A DNA stretch of 64,000 nt from CAWBJO01 sp963789175 (lineage in GTDB: Bacteria; Pseudomonadota; Alphaproteobacteria; Rhizobiales; Aestuariivirgaceae): the NCBI GenBank assembly GCA_963789175.1, contig CAWBJO010000006.1, positions 434,001 to 498,000 on the forward strand, in the 5' to 3' direction. The notes below the pieces were generated by a model. That model was not told the origin of the DNA. It searched no databases and saw only the letters and a program-made list of their open reading frames with translations. Below, piece by piece: positions 8,636-26,575 of this stretch. The stretch's first letter is position 1; every line of letters starts with the position of its first letter. Made by a program: the position numbers and the translations under genes.

Positions 8636-9382
8636 CTATTCCGCTTTGGCCGGCTCGGCGGCCGGTGCCGCCTCGGGTGCCGGCGATGCCGGAGCAGCCG
8701 CCACTTCCGCGAGCCGGAACGCGCCAGGCACCGGCGCTTCCTTCGGGAGCTTGCGCTTTACCGCATCCTTCAGCTGGACCCATCCGCCCTTGGCGCCCGG
8801 AACCGATCCGCGCACCATGATGAGACCGCGCGTCGCGTCCGTCTTCACGACCTCGATGTTCTGGGTCGTCACGCGCTCGCTGCCGAGATGGCCGGCCATC
8901 TTCTTGCCCGGGAACACGCGGCCGGGGTCCTGCCGGTTGCCGGTGGAGCCGTGACTCCGGTGGCTGATGGAGACGCCGTGAGTCGCCCTGAGACCGGCGA
9001 AGTTCCACCGCTTCATCGGCCCGGCGAAACCCTTGCCGATCGATATGCCGGTGACGTCGACATACTGTCCCGGCACGAAATGCTCCGCGGTGATCTCAGC
9101 GCCAACGGCGATCAGATTGTCAGGGGAGACGCGGAATTCGGCGAGCCGGCGCTTCGGCTCGATGTGCGCCTTGGCGAAATGGCCGCGCTCGGCCTTGGTG
9201 AGATTATTCACCTTGACGCGGCCCGCTCCCAGCTGGACGGCGGTATATCCGTGCTTGTCCTGGGTCTTGTGAGCGACGACCTGGCACTGATCGAGCTTCA
9301 ACACGGTCACGGGAACATGCTGCCCTTCATCGGTGAAGAGCCTCGTCATTCCCAGCTTCTGTGCGATGACACCTGAACGCAT
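8636..9382 (-). CDS. rplC: 50S ribosomal protein L3 with Ala/Pro tail
   Basis: L3 is an early assembly protein near the peptidyl-transferase centre. The start at 9382 (MRSGVIAQKLGMTRLF) has AGGAG eight bases upstream; the GTG at 9391 lies too close to it. The loop SHGSTGNRQDPGRVFPGKKMAGH includes the glutamine usually N5-methylated by PrmB. The last 25 or so residues are Ala/Pro/Glu-rich. Length 248. Confidence 0.95.
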   Translation of the reverse strand: MRSGVIAQKLGMTRLFTDEGQHVPVTVLKLDQCQVVAHKTQDKHGYTAVQLGAGRVKVNNLTKAERGHFAKAHIEPKRRLAEFRVSPDNLIAVGAEITAEHFVPGQYVDVTGISIGKGFAGPMKRWNFAGLRATHGVSISHRSHGSTGNRQDPGRVFPGKKMAGHLGSERVTTQNIEVVKTDATRGLIMVRGSVPGAKGGWVQLKDAVKRKLPKEAPVPGAFRLAEVAAAPASPAPEAAPAAEPAKAE

Positions 9383-9406
9383 CGCTTCCACTCCTAAGTC
9401 GCTCGT

Positions 9407-9715
9407 CTAGAGCTTGATTTCCACGTCGACACCGGCGGCGAGATCGAGCTTCATCAGCGCGTCCACCGTTTGCGGCGTCGGATCGACGATATCGAGAAGC
9501 CGACGGTGCGTTCGCATCTCGAACTGCTCGCGGCTCTTCTTGTCCACATGCGGCGATCGGTTGACGGTGAAACGCTCGATCCGCGTCGGGAGCGGAACCG
9601 GTCCGCGCACCTGCGCGCCGGTGCGTTTCGCCGTGTTGACGATCTCGCGCGTCGACGTATCGAGAATGCGATGATCGAACGCTTTCAATCGAATTCGGAT
9701 GTTGGTCCGTTGCAT
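9407..9715 (-). CDS. rpsJ: 30S ribosomal protein S10
   Basis: S10 is a small-subunit head protein that also serves as NusE in antitermination. The 102-residue sequence (IRIRLKAFDHRILDTSTREIV, then GPVPLPTRIERFTVNRSPHVDKKSREQFE) is canonical. It follows tuf by 55 bp and opens the S10 gene series; no separate promoter was recognised in that gap. Confidence 0.97.
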   Translation of the reverse strand: MQRTNIRIRLKAFDHRILDTSTREIVNTAKRTGAQVRGPVPLPTRIERFTVNRSPHVDKKSREQFEMRTHRRLLDIVDPTPQTVDALMKLDLAAGVDVEIKL

Positions 9716-9770
9716 CTGTCAGTTCCGTCAGTGCACGACCCGGCGTGGCCGGGCCGCCCTGTTCCTCTCG

Positions 9771-10961
<1,191 letters not shown>

Positions 10962-11014
10962 CTGATCACTCCGTTAAATCGTTCATCGACATCGACCGAG
11001 CGCCGACTTCTTCT

Positions 11015-13087
11015 CTAGGCGTATTTCTTCTGGACTTCCTGGGCGACGTTGCTCGGCACCTCGGCATAGTGGTCGAACTGCATCGTGTAGCTCGCGCGAC
11101 CCTGGCTCATAGAGCGCAGATTGCTCACATAGCCGAACATGTTCGCCAGCGGCACGTATGCATTCACGATTTGCGCATTGGCGCGGTTGCCGGTTCCAAT
11201 GATGTGCCCCCGGCGCGAATTGAGATCGCCGATGACGCCGCCGAGATATTCCTCCGGCGTCGTAACCTCGACCTTCATGATCGGCTCGAGCAAAATCGAA
11301 TGGGCTTTGGTCAATGCCTCGCGCATGGCCGAACGGGCTGCGATTTCGAAGGCAATCGTCGATGAGTCGACCTCGTGGTACGCGCCGTCGGTGAGCGTCA
11401 CCTTGGTGTCGACCACCGGGAAGCCCGCCAGATTGCCCGAGGTGAGCACCGAGTTGATGCCCTTCTCGACGCCCGGGACGTACTCCTTGGGAACGGTGCC
11501 GCCCACGACCTTGCTTTCGAAGGTGTTGCCGGCTCCCTTCTCGTTCGGTTCGACCATCATGATGACGCGCGCGAACTGGCCGGTGCCGCCCGTCTGCTTC
11601 TTGTGCGTGTAGTCGATGTCGGTCTTGCGGGTGATCGTCTCGCGATAGGCGACCTGCGGCGCCCCCACATTGACCTCGACCTTGTGCGTCCGCTTGAGGA
11701 TGTCGACCTTGATGTCGAGATGGAGCTCGCCCATGCCCTTGATGATCGTCTCCCCGGATTCCGAATCGGTGGTGACGCGGAAGGACGGGTCTTCAGCCGC
11801 GAGCTTCTGAAGCGCGATGGCCATGCGCTCCTGGTCGCCCTTGGTCTTGGGCTCGATCCGCTGGTCGATGACCGGATCCGGGAATTCCATTTTCTCGAGG
11901 ATGACCGGTTTGGCGGGGTCGCACAGTGTGTCGCCGGTACGCGATTCCTTCAGGCCGACCAGGGCGACGATGTCGCCGGCATAGGCCTCGCTGATTTCCT
12001 CGCGCGAGTTGGCATGCATGAGCACCATGCGGCCCACACGCTCGGTCCTCTCGCGCGTCGAATTGAGCAACGCGATGCCCTTTTCCAACTTTCCCGAGTA
12101 GATGCGGCAGAACGTCAGCACGCCGTACTGGTCGTCCATCAACTTGAACGCCAGCATGGAAAGCGGCTCCTTGTCCGACGCCACGCGGACAACCTCCGCT
12201 CCCGTCTTGACGTCGATGCCCTTCATGGCCGGCCTTTCGAGCGGCGACGGCAGGTAGTCGATCACGGCATCGAGCAAGGGTTGAACGCCCTTGTTCTTGA
12301 AGGCCGAGCCGCACAGGACGGGGAAGAAGGCCGATGTGACGACCGCCTTGCGCAGCAGCTTCATGATCGTTTCGTTCGCGATCTCCTTGCCGTTCAAATA
12401 GTCGTCGGTCGCCTGATCGTCGAGTTCGACGCACGCCTCGATCATCTCCTGGCGCGCCTGTTCGGCGGCGCTTTGAAGGTCGGCCGGAATGTCCTCGTCG
12501 TGGTACTTGGCGCCGAGCGCCTCATCTTCCCATACAACCGCCTTCATGCGGACAAGGTCGATGATGCCCTTGAAGGCCTGCTCGGCGCCGATGGGGAGCT
12601 GGATCGGCACCGGACGGGCGCCAAGGCGTTCCTTGATGTCCTTGATGCACTGCTCGAACGACGCGCCGGTCTTGTCCATCTTGTTGCAGAAGACGATGCG
12701 CGGGACGTTGTACTTGTCGCCCTGGCGCCACACCGTCTCGGTTTGCGGCTCGACGCCCTGATTGGAATCGAGAACGCAGACGGCACCGTCGAGCACACGC
12801 AGCGAACGCTCGACCTCGATGGTGAAGTCGACGTGGCCGGGCGTGTCGATGATGTTCAGACGCTTGCCGCGCCAGAAGCAGGTCGTCGCCGCGGACGTGA
12901 TGGTGATGCCACGCTCCTGCTCCTGCTCCATGAAATCCATGGTCGCAGCGCCGTCATGGACCTCGCCCATCTTGTGGCTCTTGCCGGTATAATAAAGCAC
13001 ACGCTCGGTCGTGGTCGTCTTGCCGGCGTCGATATGCGCCATGATGCCGAAGTTTCGGTAGTCTTCGAGGGCGTGCGTGCGTGGCAT
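11015..13087 (-). CDS. fusA: Elongation factor G
   Basis: EF-G is the translocase GTPase of elongation and also acts in ribosome recycling. The 690-residue protein shows AHIDAGKTTTTER (P-loop), DTPGHVDF and NKMDK, plus the domain IV region with YRETI and the C-terminal SQGRASYTMQFDHY. It lies between rpsG and tuf. Confidence 0.98.
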   Translation of the reverse strand: MPRTHALEDYRNFGIMAHIDAGKTTTTERVLYYTGKSHKMGEVHDGAATMDFMEQEQERGITITSAATTCFWRGKRLNIIDTPGHVDFTIEVERSLRVLDGAVCVLDSNQGVEPQTETVWRQGDKYNVPRIVFCNKMDKTGASFEQCIKDIKERLGARPVPIQLPIGAEQAFKGIIDLVRMKAVVWEDEALGAKYHDEDIPADLQSAAEQARQEMIEACVELDDQATDDYLNGKEIANETIMKLLRKAVVTSAFFPVLCGSAFKNKGVQPLLDAVIDYLPSPLERPAMKGIDVKTGAEVVRVASDKEPLSMLAFKLMDDQYGVLTFCRIYSGKLEKGIALLNSTRERTERVGRMVLMHANSREEISEAYAGDIVALVGLKESRTGDTLCDPAKPVILEKMEFPDPVIDQRIEPKTKGDQERMAIALQKLAAEDPSFRVTTDSESGETIIKGMGELHLDIKVDILKRTHKVEVNVGAPQVAYRETITRKTDIDYTHKKQTGGTGQFARVIMMVEPNEKGAGNTFESKVVGGTVPKEYVPGVEKGINSVLTSGNLAGFPVVDTKVTLTDGAYHEVDSSTIAFEIAARSAMREALTKAHSILLEPIMKVEVTTPEEYLGGVIGDLNSRRGHIIGTGNRANAQIVNAYVPLANMFGYVSNLRSMSQGRASYTMQFDHYAEVPSNVAQEVQKKYA

Positions 13088-13108
13088 GATGGCTCTCCTA
13101 GGGCAGGG

Positions 13109-13579
13109 CTACCAGCGGTAGTGCGAAAAGGCGCGGTTCGCCTCTGCCATGCGGTGCGTGTCTTCCCGTTTCTTCACGGCCGTGCCGCGGTTGCTCGCCG
13201 CGTCGAGCAGCTCGCCCGAGAGACGATCGACCATGGTGTTTTCGTTGCGGTCGCGGGCGGCCTGAATGAGCCAGCGGATCGCCAGGGCCTGGCGGCGCTC
13301 GGGCCGGACCTCGACGGGCACCTGATAGGTCGCACCGCCGACTCGGCGCGAGCGGACTTCGATGGCGGGAGCGACGTTGTCGAGCGCCTGATGGAATACG
13401 GTGACCGGCTCCTGCTTCGTCTTCGCGTGGATGCGATCCAGCGCACCGTAGACGATCGATTCGGCGACCGACTTCTTGCCCGCCGCCATCAGGTTGTTCA
13501 TGAACTTCGAGATCACGAGATCGCCGAATTTGGGATCCGGATTGATCTCACGTTTGTCGGCACGGTGTCGTCGTGACAT
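13109..13579 (-). CDS. rpsG: 30S ribosomal protein S7
   Basis: S7 initiates assembly of the 16S 3' major domain. The 156-residue protein has MSRRHRADKREINPDPKFGD, the VGGATYQVPVEVRPERRQALA signature and a C-terminal NRAFSHYRW. It lies 18 bp downstream of rpsL in the str operon. Confidence 0.97.
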   Translation of the reverse strand: MSRRHRADKREINPDPKFGDLVISKFMNNLMAAGKKSVAESIVYGALDRIHAKTKQEPVTVFHQALDNVAPAIEVRSRRVGGATYQVPVEVRPERRQALAIRWLIQAARDRNENTMVDRLSGELLDAASNRGTAVKKREDTHRMAEANRAFSHYRW

Positions 13580-13597
13580 TTGCTGATCCTCTCCGTG

Positions 13598-13969
<372 letters not shown>

Positions 13970-14194
13970 AAGGGCCCTTGCTCTCCAAACGTCCAAGTCC
14001 TAAGCGCCCATCGCATACATCGATGGCGCGCAACGGCGAAGGCACCGCTTCCGCCACGCCGGGCGGAGGATGCCGAAAACCAGAGGACCGCCGGATTTCA
14101 AGCCCGGTGGTCGTGTCCAGATCTGTTCAAGCTTGCTTTCCAGCAGCGTTTAGAGCCCTGAAAAGCTCTACTGCCTGCGCCTGAAAGATGGCGG
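13970..14194 (-). other. Untranslated leader upstream of rpsL
   Basis: About 225 bases separate the inferred promoter from rpsL. Part of this stretch reads as an ordinary GC-rich leader; the paired runs AGAGCTTTT and AAAAGCTCT around 14150-14170 could form a small hairpin. No convincing gene is seen on either strand. Confidence 0.4.
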
Positions 14195-14224
14195 TGTATA
14201 CGGTGCGGGGCTCACATGCGTCAA
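14195..14224 (-). promoter_or_regulatory. Likely sigma-70 promoter of the str operon
   Basis: On the minus strand TTGACG (14224-14219) is followed after 18 bases by TATACA (14200-14195), a good match to the housekeeping consensus. It lies about 225 bp upstream of rpsL with no other gene between. Confidence 0.6.
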
Positions 14225-14461
14225 CCCCGAAAGCAGGATAATTTCGCGGAAATCGAGGGTTTGAGCGGCGTCGCCGTGTCGCCCCAATTGCGGCGGCTCG
14301 GTGACGGCGATTTCCCTCCGGTCGGCGGATGTCGCAGATTTCCTTGTAAAATTCTGACGTGGAGGCACATCATATTTCCCCAATCTCGCCATAGAGCCGC
14401 CCCCGCCATTGCGGACCTTCACCCTCGGGACGGTACCGGAGTCCACTGGGGACAAAAACCA

Positions 14462-14947
14462 ATGACGAAACCGTTGCGGACGTGGTGGCACGAGCTCAAT
14501 ACGTGGGAGCCCGAAGTTGCGTTGGCGTTCTATCATCGGACTCTCGGCTGGGAATTCGAGCACATGCTCCTTCCAGACGGCGACAGCTACTGGATCGCCC
14601 ATAGCGGGGGGCGGCCCGTCGGCGGCATCTATGCCCTTCGGGAGCCCGACTATGACGGAATTCCCTCTCACTGGATGACCTATCTCGCGGTTGCAGACAT
14701 TGCCCATGCGGAGCGGTCGGCGCAGTTCGCCGGCGGCGAAATCTGCAGGCCGACGGTCACGGTACCCGGCGTCGGGAAGCTCTCGATCGTCAGCGATTCG
14801 ACCGGGGCCATCATCGGGCTGATCGAACCCGAGACCGGTCACGTCCTGAAAGTCAGCGTCGACGATCACTGGCCGGCCCAGTTCGCACCCCCGGTCCCCT
14901 TCCCTTCAGGCGTGCTCGCGGAACATTCGCCGGTCCAGGCGAATTGA
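14462..14947 (+). CDS. VOC (glyoxalase/dioxygenase-fold) family protein
   Basis: The start at 14462 (MTKPLRTWWHELNTWEPEVA, 161 residues) has GGGGA nine bases upstream. The reading frame is open to 14216, but that part crosses the str promoter and looks non-coding. The protein shows one vicinal-oxygen-chelate module: an N-terminal WHEL..EVALAFYHRTLGWEFE section and a second half with WMTYLAVADIAHAER and SDSTGAIIGLIEP. Members bind metals or small ligands; no specific substrate can be inferred. It sits on the plus strand between the rpoBC and str operons, opposite to both. Confidence 0.8.
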   Translation: MTKPLRTWWHELNTWEPEVALAFYHRTLGWEFEHMLLPDGDSYWIAHSGGRPVGGIYALREPDYDGIPSHWMTYLAVADIAHAERSAQFAGGEICRPTVTVPGVGKLSIVSDSTGAIIGLIEPETGHVLKVSVDDHWPAQFAPPVPFPSGVLAEHSPVQAN

Positions 14948-14959
14948 CAGGAACTGAAG

Positions 14960-14980
14960 GGGCCCGGCCTGGTCGGGCCC
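14960..14980 (+). terminator. Hairpin after the VOC gene
   Basis: GGGCCCG at 14960-14966 pairs with CGGGCCC at 14974-14980 around a seven-base loop, 12 bp after the stop codon. No clear T-run follows, so it may be a weak terminator or a 3'-end stabiliser. Confidence 0.45.
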
Positions 14981-14996
14981 ACTTCCACGCGAGTGT

Positions 14997-15024
14997 TTGG
15001 CCCAACGCAATTCTGCGGTATAAC
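14997..15024 (+). promoter_or_regulatory. Possible promoter of the hypothetical gene at 15071
   Basis: TTGGCC at 14997-15002 and TATAAC at 15019-15024 are separated by 16 bases and lie about 45 bp upstream of the start codon. The -10 element is good and the -35 is partial. Confidence 0.4.
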
Positions 15025-15070
15025 CCCGGCTGAACTAGGGGACTTGTAAGTTGCGTTATGGGAGGCGACG

Positions 15071-15565
15071 ATGGCCTTGTTGACCGTCTACGATTTGCGG
15101 CTGGATTTTCAACGTATTAGGTGGCTCCAGGAAGCCACCATGACTACGCGGGACTGCGGCCTGGAACCCACACACGGCCTGTTCGGATCTCCCACGTGGT
15201 GGCGGAACATCGAAGACGGCGTGCTGGTGAAGCACCACGCCATGGGAGTTATCAACAACATTTACAGCGTCGGGGCGAGCGAGCACCCCCAGTTCGCGAT
15301 GGTGGGGCTGGACGGTATCGAATCAAACTGGCCACGCGAAACCAACCGCCCCGAGGACGACGACTTCTTCGTGATCGGCCGGAGCGTCGAGCTGGAGTAC
15401 GTCCTGCAGCGGGCGCGGGCAGACCTGTCGATTCTCGGCATCGACCAAACGGAGCGCTGCATCCTCAGCATCCGTGTCGACGTGCCCCGTCAGATCCGCT
15501 ACCGGTTCGACGCCAGCCGTTCGAGTGCCGGACCAGGCTACATCAGACCGTCGCGCTGGAACTGA
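15071..15565 (+). CDS. Conserved-looking protein of unknown function
   Basis: I do not recognise this 164-residue protein. GGAGG lies five bases before the ATG, so translation is credible. The sequence is soluble, without a signal peptide or membrane segment, with features such as TWWRNIEDGVLVKHH, a stretch VVIGRSVELEYVL-like strand region and a C-terminal half rich in Arg. It is separated from rpoC by a strong bidirectional hairpin. Confidence 0.7.
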   Translation: MALLTVYDLRLDFQRIRWLQEATMTTRDCGLEPTHGLFGSPTWWRNIEDGVLVKHHAMGVINNIYSVGASEHPQFAMVGLDGIESNWPRETNRPEDDDFFVIGRSVELEYVLQRARADLSILGIDQTERCILSIRVDVPRQIRYRFDASRSSAGPGYIRPSRWN

Positions 15566-15576
15566 GTTCGCCGACA

Positions 15577-15602
15577 AAGGGGCCGCACGAATGCGGCCCC
15601 TT
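15577..15602. terminator. Strong bidirectional terminator between rpoC and the gene at 15071
   Basis: AAGGGGCCGCA (15577-15587) pairs perfectly with TGCGGCCCCTT (15592-15602) around a CGAA tetraloop. The 11-bp GC-rich stem lies just beyond both converging stop codons and can end both transcripts, although the T-runs are short. Confidence 0.8.
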
Positions 15603-15610
15603 GGCTTTGC

Positions 15611-19783
<4,173 letters not shown>

Positions 19784-19856
19784 GGATCCCTGTTCTCCTG
19801 TTTGCGAGAGCCCTGCTCCCGACTTGATTTGACGTGTGCTGCCCGAGTGCCGACCC

Positions 19857-23963
<4,107 letters not shown>

Positions 23964-24016
23964 ATCTGTCCCTTCAAGACCTGAGGACCAACTGCGTTCG
24001 TCCAACGAAATTCGCA

Positions 24017-24042
24017 CCGTCCGGCACCGAAATGCCGGACGG
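24017..24042 (-). promoter_or_regulatory. Hairpin in the rplL-rpoB gap
   Basis: CCGTCCGGCA (24017-24026) pairs with TGCCGGACGG (24033-24042), a perfect 10-bp stem with a six-base loop. It is not followed by a strong T-run on the minus strand. The position matches the attenuator and RNA-processing site known between rplL and rpoB in enterobacteria. Confidence 0.6.
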
Positions 24043-24059
24043 CGATGACATATGCGGAA

Positions 24060-24437
24060 CTACTTGAGCTCGACCTTCGCACCGACGGCTTCGAGCTTCT
24101 TCTTCATAGCTTCGGCGTCGGCCTTGGCGACAGCCTCCTTGACGGGCCTCGGAGCTCCTTCGACGAGATCCTTGGCCTCCTTGAGGCCGAGACCGGTGAT
24201 GGCCCGCACTTCCTTGATCACCTCGATCTTCTTGTCTCCCGTGGCAGCAAGCACGACGGTAAACTCGTTCTGCTCCTCGACCGGCGCAGCCGCACCGGCC
24301 GCTCCGCCGGCCGCCGCTACGGCGACGGGTGCGGCCGCGGAGACGCCCCACTTTTCTTCGAGAAGCTTAGAGAGCTCGGCGGCCTGGATAACGGTGAGGC
24401 CCGAGAGTTCATCGACGATTTTGTTCAGATCAGCCAT
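24060..24437 (-). CDS. rplL: 50S ribosomal protein L7/L12
   Basis: L7/L12 forms the flexible stalk that recruits translation factors. From MADLNKIVDELSGLT the protein is 125 residues, with an N-terminal dimerisation domain, an Ala/Pro/Gly hinge at about 35-55 and the C-terminal domain with EKKIEVIKEVRAITGLGLKEAKDLVEGAP-like sequence. A GTG three codons upstream is an alternative start. Confidence 0.96.
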   Translation of the reverse strand: MADLNKIVDELSGLTVIQAAELSKLLEEKWGVSAAAPVAVAAAGGAAGAAAPVEEQNEFTVVLAATGDKKIEVIKEVRAITGLGLKEAKDLVEGAPRPVKEAVAKADAEAMKKKLEAVGAKVELK

Positions 24438-24475
24438 TTCTTTCACTTTCCCAGTTCGGTTGGACTGTAGCTGCG

Positions 24476-24994
24476 TCAGGCAGCATTGTTCTTGGTGGCA
24501 TAGGCGTTGAGGACCCGCGCCAGCTGACCGGCAGGCGCCTGGAGAACCCCCGCAATGCGGGTGGCCGGCGTCTGCAGCATGCCCACGAGCTTTGCCCGGA
24601 GCTGATCAAGCGAAGGCAGATCCGCGAGGGCTTTCACCCCCTTGGGATCGAGCATCGAGGCGCCAAGCGCTCCGCCGAGGACGACGAACTTCTCGTTGCC
24701 CTTGGCGAAGTCGGTGGCGATCTTCGGTGCCGTGACGGGGTCGGCCGAAAAGGCCACCATCGTCGGACCCGTGAACAGGTCCTTGATCCCAGCTACCTGC
24801 GTGCCATCAAGAGCAAGCTTCGCGAGGCGGTTCTTGGCGACCTTCACGGTCGCCCCCGCCTTGCGCATCCTGCCCCGCAGATCGTTCATCTGCGAAACAG
24901 TAATGCCGTTGTTGTGGGCCACGACGACAACGCCGGCGCTCTTGAACACCGCGTTGAGCTTCGTGACGAGCTCTTGCTTCTCAGCTCTTTCCAC
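24476..24994 (-). CDS. rplJ: 50S ribosomal protein L10
   Basis: L10 anchors the L7/L12 stalk and in many bacteria represses its own operon by binding the leader. The start is GTG at 24994, with AAGGAG six bases upstream, giving (M)ERAEKQELVTKLNAVF and 172 residues. The frame is open to 25090, but that part belongs to the leader. The C-terminal LARVLNAYATKN helix is the L7/L12-binding region. Confidence 0.94.
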   Translation of the reverse strand: MERAEKQELVTKLNAVFKSAGVVVVAHNNGITVSQMNDLRGRMRKAGATVKVAKNRLAKLALDGTQVAGIKDLFTGPTMVAFSADPVTAPKIATDFAKGNEKFVVLGGALGASMLDPKGVKALADLPSLDQLRAKLVGMLQTPATRIAGVLQAPAGQLARVLNAYATKNNAA

Positions 24995-25335
24995 TGCTCG
25001 CTCCTTAAGTTGGCAGTCGGCCCTCGAAAGGGCGTCCTGCCGGTTGGACCAGTCGGCGGATTTCTCCCGAAGGAGAGGGTCCGACGACACTCAATTCCTG
25101 TCCCCCGCAGCCCCTCTTGCGAGGGCCGAGGGCCCGAAAGGTCCAACCGAACCCATGGCCATAGGCCAAAAGCACGTTGGTCTCCCATCTCATGCAGGCT
25201 TGTGGTTTAAGCGGGACGGATCCCGCGCCTGCAATCTCGGACAGGACGAACGACCGAGGCCTGAAGTCTCCTTCCTGCTTCAGCCGCTTCGCCAGGGCAC
25301 CGGACAAGCCGACGCTCCGGCGAAACCCGAAAAAC
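24995..25335 (-). promoter_or_regulatory. L10 leader: structured autoregulatory 5' region of rplJL
   Basis: A 341-bp gene-free gap between rplA and rplJ is full of pairing elements. CGGTTGGACC (25041-25050) is perfectly complementary to GGTCCAACCG (25140-25149) and would close a multibranch domain. Inside are GTCGG/CCGAC (25052-25056/25081-25085), TCTCC/GGAGA around CGAA, and CCCTC/GAGGG. A separate extended hairpin has GCGGGA/TCCCGC (25211-25226) within GCAGGC/GCCTGC. The place and architecture fit the ribosomal protein L10 leader family. Confidence 0.7.
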
Positions 25336-26037
25336 CTATGTTCCCTGCGACGCGTTCGGCAGGTCGATCTTGACGCCCGGACCCTGCGAGGAGGAAACGG
25401 ACACCTTCTTGACGAACGTTCCCTTCTGCCCCTGCGGACGCGCCTTGAGTACCGCATCGATGAAGGCGCGGATGTTTCCGATGAGCTGGTCTTCGGAAAA
25501 GCTCGCCTTGCCGACGCCGGCCTGGACGATTCCCGCCTTCTCGACACGGAATTCCACCGCACCGCCTTTCGCACCCTTGACGGCGCCGGTGATGTCCATC
25601 GTCACCGTGCCGACCTTGGGGTTGGGCATCAGGCCGCGCGGACCGAGCACCTTGCCCAGACGCCCGACCAGCGGCATGAGGTCCGGCGTGGCGATGCAAC
25701 GATCGAAGTCGATCGTGCCCTTGCCGACCGTCTCGACCAGATCTTCCGCCCCGACGATGTCGGCGCCGGCCTTCTTCGCCTCTTCGGCCTTCGCACCCTT
25801 GGCGAAGACGGCGACCCGGAGATTGCGGCCCGACCCATTCGGCAGGTTGCAAATGCCGCGGACCATCTGGTCGGCATGGCGTGGATCGACGCCGAGGTTC
25901 ATCGCGATCTCGACGGTCTCGTCGAACTTGGCGTTGGCCCGCGCCTTGAGCAGCTTCACAGCTTCGCCCAGGGGATAGGACTTGCCGCGAACGATCCCTT
26001 CGCTGTTCTTGGCTATCCGCTTTGCAATCTTCGGCAT
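25336..26037 (-). CDS. rplA: 50S ribosomal protein L1
   Basis: L1 forms the mobile stalk that guides E-site tRNA release. The 233-residue protein has VEIAMNLGVDPRHADQMVRG, LMPNPKVGTVT and the C-terminal GVKIDL. It lies four bases downstream of rplK and may be coupled to it; L1 represses the L11 operon in enterobacteria. Confidence 0.97.
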   Translation of the reverse strand: MPKIAKRIAKNSEGIVRGKSYPLGEAVKLLKARANAKFDETVEIAMNLGVDPRHADQMVRGICNLPNGSGRNLRVAVFAKGAKAEEAKKAGADIVGAEDLVETVGKGTIDFDRCIATPDLMPLVGRLGKVLGPRGLMPNPKVGTVTMDITGAVKGAKGGAVEFRVEKAGIVQAGVGKASFSEDQLIGNIRAFIDAVLKARPQGQKGTFVKKVSVSSSQGPGVKIDLPNASQGT

Positions 26038-26041
26038 CGTT

Positions 26042-26473
26042 CTACTCCACCACTTCCAGGCCCATCGAACGCGCCGAACCCGCGATCTCGCGGGCGGCGG
26101 CGTCGATGTCCGCGGCGTTCATGCCGGACTGCTTCACCTGGGCGATCTCGCGGCACTGGGCCATCGTGACCCTGCCGACGGGGGCGCCGCGTCCTGGCTC
26201 CTTGGAGCCGGCATTGATCTTGGCCGCCTTCTTCAAAAAGTATGAGGCCGGCGGCGCCTTCATCTCGAAGGTGAAGGACTTGTCCTGGAAGACGGTGATG
26301 ATCACCGGCACCGGGGATCCCGGCTCCATGCCCTGGCTTTTCGCATTGAAAGACTTGCAGAACTCCATGATGTTCAGGCCGCGCTGACCGAGCGCGGGTC
26401 CGATCGGCGGCGACGGGTTCGCTTGCCCCGCCGGCACCTGAAGCTTCACATAGCCCGTGATCTTCTTCGCCAT
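26042..26473 (-). CDS. rplK: 50S ribosomal protein L11
   Basis: L11 forms the base of the GTPase-associated centre and is needed for RelA activation. The 143-residue product begins MAKKITGYVKLQVPAGQANP and contains PPIGPALGQRGLNIMEFCK, the thiostrepton-linked proline region. It follows nusG in normal order. Confidence 0.97.
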   Translation of the reverse strand: MAKKITGYVKLQVPAGQANPSPPIGPALGQRGLNIMEFCKSFNAKSQGMEPGSPVPVIITVFQDKSFTFEMKAPPASYFLKKAAKINAGSKEPGRGAPVGRVTMAQCREIAQVKQSGMNAADIDAAAREIAGSARSMGLEVVE

Positions 26474-26538
26474 TTCCTTCTCATCCCTCCCGGCATTCGA
26501 ATCCGGATATCGAGGTTAGTGGTACGGCCTCCAAGCGC

Positions 26539-26555
26539 GCTGCCCTAGCGGCAGC
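26539..26555 (-). promoter_or_regulatory. Small hairpin in the nusG-rplK gap
   Basis: GCTGCC (26539-26544) pairs with GGCAGC (26550-26555) around a five-base loop in the 102-bp space upstream of rplK. It could be part of an L1-binding leader, but no L1-target similarity was established. Confidence 0.35.
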
Positions 26556-26575
26556 CACCCGGCCTCCCACGCGGC

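Noticed and set aside
11375..13576. Very long plus-strand open frame opposite fusA
   Set aside because: Antisense frames stay open in GC-rich, highly biased genes; there is no ribosome binding site or recognisable domain.
14216..14461. Upstream extension of the VOC gene to 14216
   Set aside because: It crosses the str promoter, is not protein-like, and a good ribosome binding site precedes the ATG at 14462.
14168..14869. Minus-strand open frame of 233 codons opposite the VOC gene
   Set aside because: It mirrors the codon pattern of the VOC gene, has no family similarity and no start signal.
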